Source: an uncultured Chryseobacterium sp.
Lineage (GTDB): Bacteria > Bacteroidota > Bacteroidia > Flavobacteriales > Weeksellaceae
Reading direction: 5' to 3'
Length of the DNA stretch: 64,000 nucleotides
NCBI GenBank assembly: GCA_913778505.1
Contig: CAJYWD010000029.1
Span: 1-64,000, forward strand
The translations under genes and the position numbers were made by a program. The notes under the pieces are model-generated. The model was not told the origin of the DNA and ran no database searches. It was given only the letters and a program-made list of their open reading frames with translations. This document shows, piece by piece, positions 1 to 7,460 of this stretch. Numbering within the stretch: position 1 is the first letter of the stretch; each line of letters begins with the position of its first letter.

Positions 1-2
1 GG

Positions 3-101
3 GGGCGATATCTAAGTATCAACGAAACGTCTGCCTTTATCCTGCTGCTTTTACTCTTAGGGTTTATATTTTTAACTAAGTTATCAATATGTTCTGCTTA
101 A
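3..101 (+). CDS. C-terminal end of a probable membrane protein (5' end outside window)
   Basis: Frame 3 is open from the first bases to a TAA at 99-101. It encodes about 32 residues with a strongly hydrophobic run (AFILLLLLLGFIFL) followed by a short basic and polar tail, which looks like a last transmembrane helix. The other two forward frames stop earlier or give no hydrophobic segment. The family cannot be named from so little sequence. Confidence 0.4.
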   Translation, partial: GRYLSINETSAFILLLLLLGFIFLTKLSICSA

Positions 102-111
102 TGCAAACTTA

Positions 112-210
112 CCATAGTAGCGGCATCCTTTTTTGTTTTTGGTTCTCCCTTTAGGGAGTTAGAGGGTAAAAAAACAAAAAAGATATAGCGAATAGCGGGA
201 TAAAGCTCCT
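112..210. repeat. Dispersed structured repeat, copy 1
   Basis: The left arm CCATAGTAGCGG (112-123) and the right arm (about 183-210, containing AATAGCGGGATAAAGCTCCT) match the arms of a second copy at 35470-35562. The centre differs between copies. Here it is a perfect 13-bp stem (128-140 with 170-182) around a smaller hairpin (CTCCCT 145-150, AGGGAG 153-158). The element lies between the partial gene at the window start and the hydrolase at 242. Confidence 0.7.
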
Positions 211-241
211 AAAAGAATAAAATATTTAGTAAAAAATAAAT

Positions 242-1306
242 ATGAGAAAAGTATTAGTGATTGGTTTGGTAAGTGTTTTAGGCTTTTTGAAAGCGCAAAC
301 GTGGAAAACGGAAGACCAATACATCCAGAAATTTGCACCCTATGCGGTGGAAGAAATGGAGAAATATAAAATTCCTGCGAGTATCACACTAGCTCAGGGA
401 CTTTTGGAAACCGGTGGCGGACAAAGCCGGCTGGCGCTGGAAGGGAAAAACCATTTCGGAATCAAATGCAAGGAAGACTGGACAGGCAAAACGATGAAGC
501 ACACAGACGATGCTCCCAACGAATGCTTCCGTGTTTATGAAGATCCGAAGCAGTCTTATGAAGACCATTCGGTTTTTCTGGCAACAAGAAAATATTACAC
601 CAAATTATTTGACCTCGACCCAAAAGATTACAAAGCTTGGGCGCACGGTCTTAAAAAAGCCGGCTATGCGACCAATCCGAGATATGCCTATATTCTGATT
701 GACAAAATCGAGCGATACAAATTGTATGAATTCGATAACACTACTAAAAATGAGGTTTATTATGCAATCCTGAAACTCTATCCAAGCCTGAATAACGATG
801 CCGTATTCATGGCGCAACTAAGCCAGGGCAAACAGAACGAAAAAGTGGCGCCGCCGACTGTAAAAGTTGATTATGCTCAGGAGTCATTTGCCAGGCAGCA
901 GCGTAAAGTGTCTGAAATTGTAGATTCCAGATCCAAAGCAGAATTGCTGAAAAATATTCTGGTGAAAAACCATCCGAACGGAGATCTGAAATTCTTTGTA
1001 ATGCCTGTAGATGCGGATATGTCGGACATTGCGAAGAAGTTCGGGATTAGTGAGAAACGCCTCATGAAGTACAATGAACTGGCGGATTCTAAACTGGCCA
1101 AGAATGACATCATCTTCCTGGAAGGCAAGAATTCGTCCGGAAACAAAGAAACTTACAAAGCCGCGCCGGGCGAAACGATGCATGATATTGCTCAGAAATT
1201 CGGCATCAAACTGAAAAAACTCTATGCTAAAAACCGTATGAATCCGGACGAGGAGCCAAGAGCGGGCCAAACGATTTATCTGCAAAGTAAAAAGCCAAGG
1301 GCTTAG
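242..1306 (+). CDS. Secreted glucosaminidase (GH73-type) with two LysM domains
   Basis: Probable peptidoglycan hydrolase that cleaves glycan strands at N-acetylglucosamine. Residues 1-18 form a signal peptide ending KAQ. Residues about 25-165 match the glucosaminidase fold, with the likely catalytic Glu56 in LAQGLLETGGG and the conserved NHFGIKC segment; KAGYATNPRYAYILIDKIE closes the domain. Two LysM modules (about 252-296 and 303-350) would bind peptidoglycan. The 354-residue length is normal for flavobacterial enzymes of this design. The gene stands just upstream of hemL without obvious functional linkage. It probably acts in the periplasm or at the outer surface during wall turnover. A second, LysM-free member of the family lies at 58154-58609. 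Confidence 0.9.
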   Translation: MRKVLVIGLVSVLGFLKAQTWKTEDQYIQKFAPYAVEEMEKYKIPASITLAQGLLETGGGQSRLALEGKNHFGIKCKEDWTGKTMKHTDDAPNECFRVYEDPKQSYEDHSVFLATRKYYTKLFDLDPKDYKAWAHGLKKAGYATNPRYAYILIDKIERYKLYEFDNTTKNEVYYAILKLYPSLNNDAVFMAQLSQGKQNEKVAPPTVKVDYAQESFARQQRKVSEIVDSRSKAELLKNILVKNHPNGDLKFFVMPVDADMSDIAKKFGISEKRLMKYNELADSKLAKNDIIFLEGKNSSGNKETYKAAPGETMHDIAQKFGIKLKKLYAKNRMNPDEEPRAGQTIYLQSKKPRA

Positions 1307-1323
1307 AAATCAGAAGTCACAAT

Positions 1324-1372
1324 CCAGACCATCAACCAACAATCATCAACCATCAACCAACAACCAACAACA
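1324..1372 (+). repeat. Heptanucleotide array directly upstream of hemL
   Basis: Seven consecutive 7-bp units keep exact register: CCAGACC, ATCAACC, AACAATC, ATCAACC, ATCAACC, AACAACC, AACAACA. An A-run then leads into the hemL ATG at 1379. The array occupies the place of the leader and ribosome-binding region. Related heptamers, read on the other strand, are embedded in rsmE. Confidence 0.8.
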
Positions 1373-1378
1373 AAAAAA

Positions 1379-2659
1379 ATGTTATACCAAAGAAGTTCAG
1401 CGCTTTTTGAAGAAGCGTACCAATATATTCCGGGCGGCGTTAATTCGCCGGTCCGTGCCTTCAAATCTGTGGGCGGTGTCCCGATTTTTATGAAATCTGC
1501 AAAAGGGGCTTATCTTACGGATGAGGACGACAGAACCTACATCGATTATATCAATTCCTGGGGACCGGCAATTCTCGGTCACACGCATCCCGAAGTTTTG
1601 GAAGCTCTGAAACTGCAGGCTGAGAAAGGATTTTCTTTTGGAGCGCCGACGGAACTGGAAACGGAGATTGCCAAATTCATTGTAGAAAATGTGCCGAATG
1701 TGGACCAGATCAGAATGGTATCGTCCGGGACAGAAGCTTGTATGAGTGCCATTCGTCTGGCGAGAGGCTATACGGAAAGAGAAAAAATCATCAAGTTCGA
1801 AGGTTGTTATCACGGCCATTCGGATTCGTTTCTGATTCAGGCGGGAAGTGGAATGGCGACTTTTGGAAGTCCTAATTCTCCGGGCGTGACGCAAGGCACG
1901 GCGAAAGATACTTTGCTGGCCGAATACAATAACATCGAACAGGTAGAAGACCTTTTCAAGAATAATCCGGGGCAGATTGCAGCGATTATCGTAGAACCGG
2001 TTGCCGGAAATATGGGTTGTATTCTGCCGGAAAATCAGTTCCTTCAGAACCTTAGAAAATTGTGTGACGAGAACGGAACCTTATTGATTTTTGATGAGGT
2101 AATGACCGGATTCCGTTTGGCATTTGGCGGAGCTCAGGAAGCTTTGGGTGTGAAAGCAGATTTGGTGACTTACGGAAAAGTGATTGGCGGCGGTTTGCCG
2201 GTTGGCGCTTTTGCCGGACCGAATGAAATTATGAACTGGCTGTCGCCAAGAGGGCGCGTTTACCAAGCCGGAACGTTGAGTGGAAATCCTCTCGCCATGA
2301 GAGCCGGACTTACAACGCTGCAACTCATCAAGCAAGATGCAGATTTCTATAAAAAACTGGACAAAACCACCGAAACGTTGGATTTCGAAATCGGGAAAAT
2401 ATTGAATGAGAAAGGCATCCGACACCGCATCAATCGCAAGGGAAGTATGATGTCGATTTTCTTTGATGTGACGTCTGCGAGTAATTTTAATGAAGTCAAT
2501 AACTCCAACATCGGGCTGTTCAACAACCTGTTTCATCAGGTTCTGGAACAGGGCATTTATCTGCCGCCAAGTGGCTATGAAACATGGTTTATCTCGTCCG
2601 CGATTGGTAATACAGAGATTGATAAAACGCTGGAAGCTTTCAGGAAGTTTCAGTATTAG
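1379..2659 (+). CDS. hemL: Glutamate-1-semialdehyde 2,1-aminomutase
   Basis: Converts glutamate-1-semialdehyde to 5-aminolevulinate, the C5-route precursor of haem and other tetrapyrroles, in the cytoplasm. The 426-residue length is typical. Visible motifs: VNSPVRAF near the N-terminus, [15 protein letters not shown] for cofactor phosphate contacts, FDEVMTGFR with the PLP-nitrogen-binding Asp, and [14 protein letters not shown] with the Schiff-base Lys267. The ATG at 1379 begins the conserved N-terminus ([11 protein letters not shown]). It follows a heptamer array instead of a recognisable ribosome-binding site, so translation probably depends on the A-rich leader. A terminator follows the stop. 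Confidence 0.97.
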   Translation: MLYQRSSALFEEAYQYIPGGVNSPVRAFKSVGGVPIFMKSAKGAYLTDEDDRTYIDYINSWGPAILGHTHPEVLEALKLQAEKGFSFGAPTELETEIAKFIVENVPNVDQIRMVSSGTEACMSAIRLARGYTEREKIIKFEGCYHGHSDSFLIQAGSGMATFGSPNSPGVTQGTAKDTLLAEYNNIEQVEDLFKNNPGQIAAIIVEPVAGNMGCILPENQFLQNLRKLCDENGTLLIFDEVMTGFRLAFGGAQEALGVKADLVTYGKVIGGGLPVGAFAGPNEIMNWLSPRGRVYQAGTLSGNPLAMRAGLTTLQLIKQDADFYKKLDKTTETLDFEIGKILNEKGIRHRINRKGSMMSIFFDVTSASNFNEVNNSNIGLFNNLFHQVLEQGIYLPPSGYETWFISSAIGNTEIDKTLEAFRKFQY

Positions 2660-2667
2660 AGAAAAGA

Positions 2668-2697
2668 AAAACCTTTCCGATTTGGAGAGGTTTTTTT
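2668..2697 (+). terminator. Rho-independent terminator of hemL
   Basis: AAACCT (2669-2674) pairs with AGGTTT (2688-2693), extended by TCC/GGA. A run of T follows on the + strand immediately after hemL. Confidence 0.75.
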
Positions 2698-2816
2698 AAA
2701 TGTAATACTTTTTTGTAGAGGTCACTGATTGCAAATTCCACGACATCTGTTTTAAACAATAAATACCCAATACATTTTTAAACTGGCATTGCGCCAAACC
2801 CTTGTTAGCCTTAAAT

Positions 2817-3443
2817 CTATTTACTATCTCTATCAATAATGCCCTTAACTTTATCACTCGGTAAGCTATTATATATACCGCTTACTTTTTTGGGTAAAGC
2901 AATCATATATTCAACAATTATATTTATTAAATCAAATAATTGACTTACTGTTTCAGGACTATCTGTATCAATTTGTCCAGGATGAACAGCATCATTACCA
3001 GTTACGCGTACAATATCTAAGGATTGCTGAACAATTAAGGGAAGACCCTTTTTTACCAAATTTCCTATATCATTATTTATATTTTTTCCAGATTCTCCTA
3101 ATTCTTGACATAAAATTTGAATTGATAATCTTAATAGTCCTGCTGCTCCACGTGGCGATTTAGAACTAATTGAAGATGCTTCCAAGTATAATTTTAAAAC
3201 AGATTCTGGCATCTCAACGTTTGGAAATGGTGCATTTCCAGTATCTGGATAATACATTTTATCGACTATCCATAAAGTCGGTGTTTGACAATGGTCGCAA
3301 ATTCCAACTCTCAATGGATTTTCATCGTGAAATTGATACTCTCGATTGTTCCAATTTCGTAACCACCATTCTTGTTTTGAAATAGTTCCGCAGTGCGGAC
3401 AGGTAAAGGAACTTGCGAGAACTTTAGGTTGAATATATTTCAT
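2817..3443 (-). CDS. DUF4145 protein with an N-terminal zinc ribbon
   Basis: 208 residues. The N-terminus carries two cysteine pairs (CPHCG near residue 15 and CDHCQ near residue 50), a zinc-ribbon pattern. The rest (EASSISSKSPRGAAGLLRLS, then a segment ending VTGNDAVHPGQID) matches the DUF4145 helical domain as I know it. DUF4145 occurs alone and fused to restriction-type nucleases, but its biochemical role is not settled, so no function is assigned. The gene is visibly more AT-rich than hemL before it, which suggests an accessory gene. Its 5' end faces the phased array at 3566-3820, which may be its control region. No paired partner gene is adjacent on its 3' side. Confidence 0.8.
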   Translation of the reverse strand: MKYIQPKVLASSFTCPHCGTISKQEWWLRNWNNREYQFHDENPLRVGICDHCQTPTLWIVDKMYYPDTGNAPFPNVEMPESVLKLYLEASSISSKSPRGAAGLLRLSIQILCQELGESGKNINNDIGNLVKKGLPLIVQQSLDIVRVTGNDAVHPGQIDTDSPETVSQLFDLINIIVEYMIALPKKVSGIYNSLPSDKVKGIIDRDSK

Positions 3444-3542
3444 TTGGACGTTACAGTTTTAAAATTACGATTGAGATTTTTTGTACGCATTGCACAAATC
3501 CAGATTATTATTCCCTAAAAATAATCAAATAAAAACACAAAA

Positions 3543-3550
3543 CAAAACTA
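3543..3550 (-). promoter_or_regulatory. Candidate -7 box (TAGTTTTG) for the DUF4145 gene
   Basis: The minus strand reads TAGTTTTG, matching the Bacteroidetes -7 consensus TAnnTTTG, about 100 bp upstream of the DUF4145 start. No TTG lies at the usual distance; the -33 position would fall in the first unit of the phased array. Only the -7 element is visible. Confidence 0.35.
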
Positions 3551-3565
3551 TAATTCTCACCAAAA

Positions 3566-3820
3566 ACCTACCGGGACACATCCATCATCCCTCCCGACAC
3601 GTCACCCCACGTGTACCGCCACGTTCCACATACCTCCGCATACGTGCCACCACCATTCCTCACCTTTCCCGGACGTATCCGGAGCGGTCTGCAACCTCGC
3701 CAGACCCTTGCGCAACGTATGCGGATAGGTTAGGTGACGTGTCCGCACCCTTCCTGGACGTGTCCATATACGTCACATAACCCCGACAGACCATTGCAGA
3801 ACGTGTCCGGATTGGTCAAA
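3566..3820. repeat. GC-rich degenerate array with a ~10.6-bp period
   Basis: On the + strand, 24 unit starts of the form A-C-(G/C) or a close variant lie at 3566, 3576, 3587, 3597, 3609, 3621, 3632, 3642, 3652, 3662, 3673, 3683, 3694, 3704, 3715, 3725, 3737, 3747, 3758, 3770, 3780, 3790, 3801 and 3811. Steps are 10-12 bp and the mean is 245/23 = 10.65 bp. Typical units are ACGTGTCCGG, ACCTTTCCCGG, ACCCTTGCGCA and ACGTATGCGG. The minus-strand consensus is roughly CCGGACACGT. The tract is far richer in G and C than its surroundings. It lies between the DUF4145 gene and the terminator of the small gene at 3871-4362. The period is not a multiple of 3, which argues against coding. Confidence 0.85.
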
Positions 3821-3822
3821 GC

Positions 3823-3853
3823 AAAAAAAAGCCCCTCCAAATGATAGAGGGGC
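3823..3853 (-). terminator. Terminator of the small gene at 3871-4362
   Basis: GCCCCTC (3831-3837) pairs perfectly with GAGGGGC (3847-3853). Read on the minus strand the stem is followed by eight T (3830-3823). It separates the gene from the phased array. Confidence 0.85.
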
Positions 3854-3870
3854 GATTGATGATTTCTGTT

Positions 3871-4362
3871 TTACGGTTTGTTTTCCGTTGGCGGCGCAGT
3901 GGATGTCGAGTTTTTCACAAAGAATTGCTTCAGCTCCTTGTACTTATCCTCGAATCCCGGTGCAGACGTGCCCGCTTTGTACGTGGTGTACGAATAATCT
4001 ACGAGGGCAGCCTGGTAATTGTCATAGTCGTGCAGGGTTTTGGCATTGTTCAGCCTGGTGATGATGCTTTCCAGCCTGCTGATCAATGCCTCCATAGTCT
4101 TCCGTGAGCTATGATCTTTCGTAAACTCTTCCCAGTCCACTTCGGGTGAGCTAAGCGCGGGCTGGCTCTGGTAGAAGTCATTGACCTTATTCACAAAAAG
4201 CTTGTTCTGCTCATTGATGCTGCCGTAGCGTTTGCGGTCTTCGGTAGAAAGGTTGACTGTGATGTCTTTGATAGCTGTTTCGAGAGACGAAATGGCATCG
4301 TTGGCGGCAGTAATCTGGGTGCTGCTCAAATGGAAGGCGTTCAAATTGGTTAATCCCATCAT
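3871..4362 (-). CDS. Small, mostly helical protein of unknown function
   Basis: 163 residues with no signal peptide or membrane segment. The composition suggests helices throughout (for example ISSLETAIKDITVNLSTEDRK and MEALISRLESIITRLNNAK), then an aromatic stretch (HDYDNYQAALVDYSYTTYKAG) and a proline-threonine tail. I do not recognise a named family; the look is that of a small Bacteroidetes-specific cytoplasmic protein. The gene is monocistronic, with its own strong terminator and long AT-rich flanks, and its 3' end adjoins the phased array. Start choice: ATG at 4362; a second Met follows immediately, so the start is uncertain by one codon. A link to the array is inferred only from proximity. 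Confidence 0.7.
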   Translation of the reverse strand: MMGLTNLNAFHLSSTQITAANDAISSLETAIKDITVNLSTEDRKRYGSINEQNKLFVNKVNDFYQSQPALSSPEVDWEEFTKDHSSRKTMEALISRLESIITRLNNAKTLHDYDNYQAALVDYSYTTYKAGTSAPGFEDKYKELKQFFVKNSTSTAPPTENKP

Positions 4363-4714
4363 TTTGATTTTTAAAAAATTAATAGTATATATGTAAAATC
4401 GCGTGTTTTTATTTGATGAGAGCTAAGTTAGAAAAAAAACCAATACAACAATATATTTTTAATCAAACATGATAGATGAATAGAAAAAAATGTTTAATAC
4501 CAACCCTTAAATGATTTTTAATACCATTAAAAAAGCATCCTGACACAATAGATCATAATGCTTGATATTATTTTCCCATCGTCAAAAACCACGACTGTCT
4601 CTGCAAAGCATTTTATAACAATTGAATGGGAACAGTGAAAATAAAAATTACGTTTTTATCTTAGTGATTCGCTACCAGATAAAAACGCAAATTCAATATT
4701 ATGGAGTCAAAGTT
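4363..4714. other. AT-rich intergenic region
   Basis: It lies between the start of the small gene (minus) and the end of the ene-reductase (minus), so it should hold the promoter of the small gene and the terminator of the ene-reductase. I found no good TAnnTTTG box and no convincing terminator hairpin. The forward ORF running from here into the reductase is a shadow. Confidence 0.5.
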
Positions 4715-5776
4715 TTATTTCGTGGGTTTGGCTCTAAGATATTGATGCGGGTAAAAACAATCGTCGCCGCTTTCCCAGGAAGCTTGTACAGCGAAATAGG
4801 GATTTCTCAAAATTTCCCTGGCCAGGAAAATCAAATCGCCTTGTCCTTTTTCAAGGATTTCTTCTGCCTGTCCGGCAGTCGTGATAAGGCCGACCGCACC
4901 TGTCTCGATTCCTGCACTATTCTTCACATCATCTGCCAGGGGAACCTGATAACCTGGTCTCAAAGGAATGGTGACGCCATTGATATTGCCACCGCTGGAA
5001 ACATCTACCAAATCTACATTGTTGGCTTTTAAAGCTTTTGAAAGTTCTACACTGTCGGATATTTCCCAGCCATTTTCTGCATATTCAGTTCCCGATATTC
5101 TTACGAAAAGCGCTTGATTTTCTGTGATTTCAGAATTCACGGCATTTACAATTTCCATCAGGAATCTTGCTCTGTTTTCAAAACTTCCGCCATATTCATC
5201 GGTTCTGGTGTTGGATAGTGGCGATAAGAATTGATGAATCAAATAACCGTGCGCGGCGTGAATTTCCAAAACATCAAATCCGGCATCAACGGCTCTTCTG
5301 GCTGCTTTTCGGAAATCTTCTACCAGAGTTTTGATTTCCTGAACTGATAATACGTGAGGAATTCTCTCGGAAGGATGAAAAGGAATCGGGCTTGGCGCAA
5401 TGGTTTCCCAGCCTTCTTCGATACTTACCTGGCGTCCGGTCTCCGCCGATGCAGAGCCTTTCCGTCCGGCGTGTGCCAATTGGATCCCGATTTTACTTTC
5501 CGAATGCTGATGTACAAAATCCACGATTTTTTTTAATGCCGCAGCCTGCTCATCATTCCAGATGCCAAGACATTTGTTGGTGATTCTTCCGCGAGGCTCT
5601 ACGCCGGTAGCTTCCAGGATAATCAGGCCTGCGCCGCCCTGGGCACGGCTGCCGTAATGGACAAAATGGAAATCGTTAGGCATGCCGTCTTCTGATGAAT
5701 ACATGCACATCGGCGACATGACGATCCTGTTTTTCAGTTCTACATTTCTGAATGTTATGGGTGTGAATAATTTCAT
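4715..5776 (-). CDS. namA: NADPH dehydrogenase, Old Yellow Enzyme family (NamA/YqjM type)
   Basis: FMN-dependent ene-reductase that reduces activated C=C bonds of enals, enones and nitro compounds using NADPH. The 353-residue length fits the short YqjM class. The N-terminus FRNVELKNRIVMSPMCMYS carries the class-specific cysteine near the flavin. IQLAHAGRKGS and EIHAAHGYLIHQFLSP are the conserved flavin and substrate segments with the His pair, and TDEYGGSFENRARF is the family signature. It is probably cytoplasmic and involved in detoxification or redox balance. It is transcribed alone, in the same direction as the DUF1569 unit upstream but about 100 bp away. The gene symbol follows the family; orthology was not tested. 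Confidence 0.92.
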   Translation of the reverse strand: MKLFTPITFRNVELKNRIVMSPMCMYSSEDGMPNDFHFVHYGSRAQGGAGLIILEATGVEPRGRITNKCLGIWNDEQAAALKKIVDFVHQHSESKIGIQLAHAGRKGSASAETGRQVSIEEGWETIAPSPIPFHPSERIPHVLSVQEIKTLVEDFRKAARRAVDAGFDVLEIHAAHGYLIHQFLSPLSNTRTDEYGGSFENRARFLMEIVNAVNSEITENQALFVRISGTEYAENGWEISDSVELSKALKANNVDLVDVSSGGNINGVTIPLRPGYQVPLADDVKNSAGIETGAVGLITTAGQAEEILEKGQGDLIFLAREILRNPYFAVQASWESGDDCFYPHQYLRAKPTK

Positions 5777-5880
5777 TGTTATAATTTATAAATAGTTTGG
5801 AAACGTGCTAGCAGATTCCAATGAGATACCAAAGCAGCTGATGGTAATGTTATTTATTGTTAAATATTCGAAGGAGACGA

Positions 5881-6336
5881 TCAAACACCAAATTGTGTCA
5901 AATGATGATCCAGATGCTTGGCCATCATATTGTTCCATTCTTTGGCAGTCAGTTTCCCGAAGTTGAAGCTTTCCTTGCCTTCAAAAGCCTCAGGGCCCAG
6001 CTGTTGTGTTTTCTGGATGAATCCGATGATTCGTTTTTTCTCTTCCTCAAAGCTTTTATCATCTGTGATGACGAACATTGCAGCTGTCGGCAGGTTCGGT
6101 TTGTACGGGATTTCGTTGGTCACTTTGGATTTCACAAAAGTTTTCATCAGCCATTTACTGATGAATGTTGGTTTTCTGTGCTTTTCCTGCTCATAGATCA
6201 GTTCATAGGTCACGTTGCAGTGGGCAAGCATCTTGTCCACAGACATGGTTCCCCATTTCGGAAACGAATCTTCCGTGAGTGCATTGATCCTTTTGATGAA
6301 GTGATTGGTGTCGTTTTGGTCAAAAATGTTTTTCAT
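5881..6336 (-). CDS. DUF1569 (DinB-like) protein
   Basis: 151 residues with the shape of the DinB/DUF1569 superfamily: a four-helix bundle with spaced histidines. MLAHCNVTYELI supplies one early His, and MMAKHLDHHLTQFG at the C-terminus supplies the metal-ligand-like His cluster. Related proteins bind a divalent metal and often act as thiol-dependent transferases, but no substrate can be inferred here. It starts two bases after the stop of the TPR protein, so it is the third gene of a likely operon with the AraC-type and TPR genes. Confidence 0.8.
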   Translation of the reverse strand: MKNIFDQNDTNHFIKRINALTEDSFPKWGTMSVDKMLAHCNVTYELIYEQEKHRKPTFISKWLMKTFVKSKVTNEIPYKPNLPTAAMFVITDDKSFEEEKKRIIGFIQKTQQLGPEAFEGKESFNFGKLTAKEWNNMMAKHLDHHLTQFGV

Positions 6337-6338
6337 TC

Positions 6339-7460
6339 TCAGGGCGTGATTTTGTTAATTTGATTCAGCTCTTCTGTTAAGACGTTGTTGCGCTTCTTTT
6401 GCTTCAAAAATTGAATGAGAAATACGATAAAAAGGATAGAAGCGACCGCAATAATCAAAAACAGGGTAATGGTTAATCTGTTATTCTGTTCCTTAATCCT
6501 CTGATTGTTTTCCGCATTCAGCACATCGATACTTTTGTTCAGCGACGCCAGTTCGCTTTGTTCCCTGGCAAATTTGGTCTCGGTGTACAGCTTGTTGTAC
6601 ACTTCATAATTGTTCCAATCTTGCAGAGCGAGATAATTGTCAGAAAAACCCTTGTAAATTCCTTCACTCAGCACAAGGTCCCCGACTTTTCTGGATAGAT
6701 TGACCGATTTTTTCAGCAGTGCAATGGCCTCCTGATGTTTTCCTGATATCGTATAATTTTCGGACAAGCCTTTGTAGGCGAATGCTTCCAGACTCTCGGC
6801 CCCGGCAGATTTTGCTACCTCGGCAGATTTTAGAAAATAGGTTTCGGCGTCCTGATATCTTTTGAGATAGAAATAGCAGTATCCGATATTGTAGAGGAAA
6901 ACACTGGAGTTGGCCACGGCATTATCATAGTTGCCTACTTTCTTCAGATAATCCAAGCCTGTCAGCAGTTTTTCCAGCGCCAGTTCATTATTGTCCTGAG
7001 ATTTATAGACCAGGCCACGCAACGCTGAATTGAGCCCCAGATAATACAGTTTAAAATCTCCTTGCGGCAGCTGGCCGCAGATCTGATACCATTCATCCAG
7101 GATTTCCATTGTTTTGCTATTGAGTCCCATTTGCTGATACTGGATGGCGGTGGCGTTCAGGATTTTGACCTTCTGTTCCGGATTGGTTACGTTTTTACTG
7201 AGTTCTTTCATCTTCAGAATCCAGTCCAGCGATTTGTCAAATTCCCGTTTGGAAATGTAAGAATGCGACATCAGTTTATAAAGTTTGATGAGATGATCCG
7301 CATTTTTCTCATTCTGTAGCATCCGGTGAGCCAGCTTTTGCGCATTGTCGGGATTTTGATAAATGTCGGACAGCGCCTGTTTATACAGTGTCTCACGATA
7401 CTGGGATTGTAACATTGCCGGCAGTGTAGCGGCCAATAATATCAGGAGTAAACGCTTCAT
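6339..7460 (-). CDS. TPR-repeat membrane protein, partner of the AraC-type sensor
   Basis: 373 residues. An N-terminal signal peptide (about 1-19) is followed by tetratricopeptide-like helices to about residue 300 (for example AYKGLSENYTISGKHQEAIALLKKS), a coiled segment and one membrane helix near residues 328-348 (ITLFLIIAVASILFIVFLI), then a short basic tail. The plan equals that of the upstream AraC-type regulator except that the DNA-binding domain is missing. Its ATG overlaps the regulator's stop (ATGA at 7457-7460), which indicates translational coupling. It may be a non-DNA-binding paralogue that modulates the regulator. No TPR ligand is predictable. Confidence 0.85.
   Translation of the reverse strand: MKRLLLILLAATLPAMLQSQYRETLYKQALSDIYQNPDNAQKLAHRMLQNEKNADHLIKLYKLMSHSYISKREFDKSLDWILKMKELSKNVTNPEQKVKILNATAIQYQQMGLNSKTMEILDEWYQICGQLPQGDFKLYYLGLNSALRGLVYKSQDNNELALEKLLTGLDYLKKVGNYDNAVANSSVFLYNIGYCYFYLKRYQDAETYFLKSAEVAKSAGAESLEAFAYKGLSENYTISGKHQEAIALLKKSVNLSRKVGDLVLSEGIYKGFSDNYLALQDWNNYEVYNKLYTETKFAREQSELASLNKSIDVLNAENNQRIKEQNNRLTITLFLIIAVASILFIVFLIQFLKQKKRNNVLTEELNQINKITP

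Noticed and set aside
884-1285. 133-codon minus-strand frame within the glucosaminidase/LysM gene
   Set aside because: Antisense shadow of a well-supported gene, with no promoter or family-like sequence.
3481-3780. 99-codon forward open frame over the phased array
   Set aside because: The 10-12 bp period is not a multiple of 3, the peptide is low in complexity and Pro/Arg/Thr-rich, and the frame is a by-product of a GC-rich, stop-poor tract.
3566-3820. CRISPR array
   Set aside because: There is no repeat of 23-40 bp with unique spacers and no cas gene nearby; units are 10-12 bp and contiguous.
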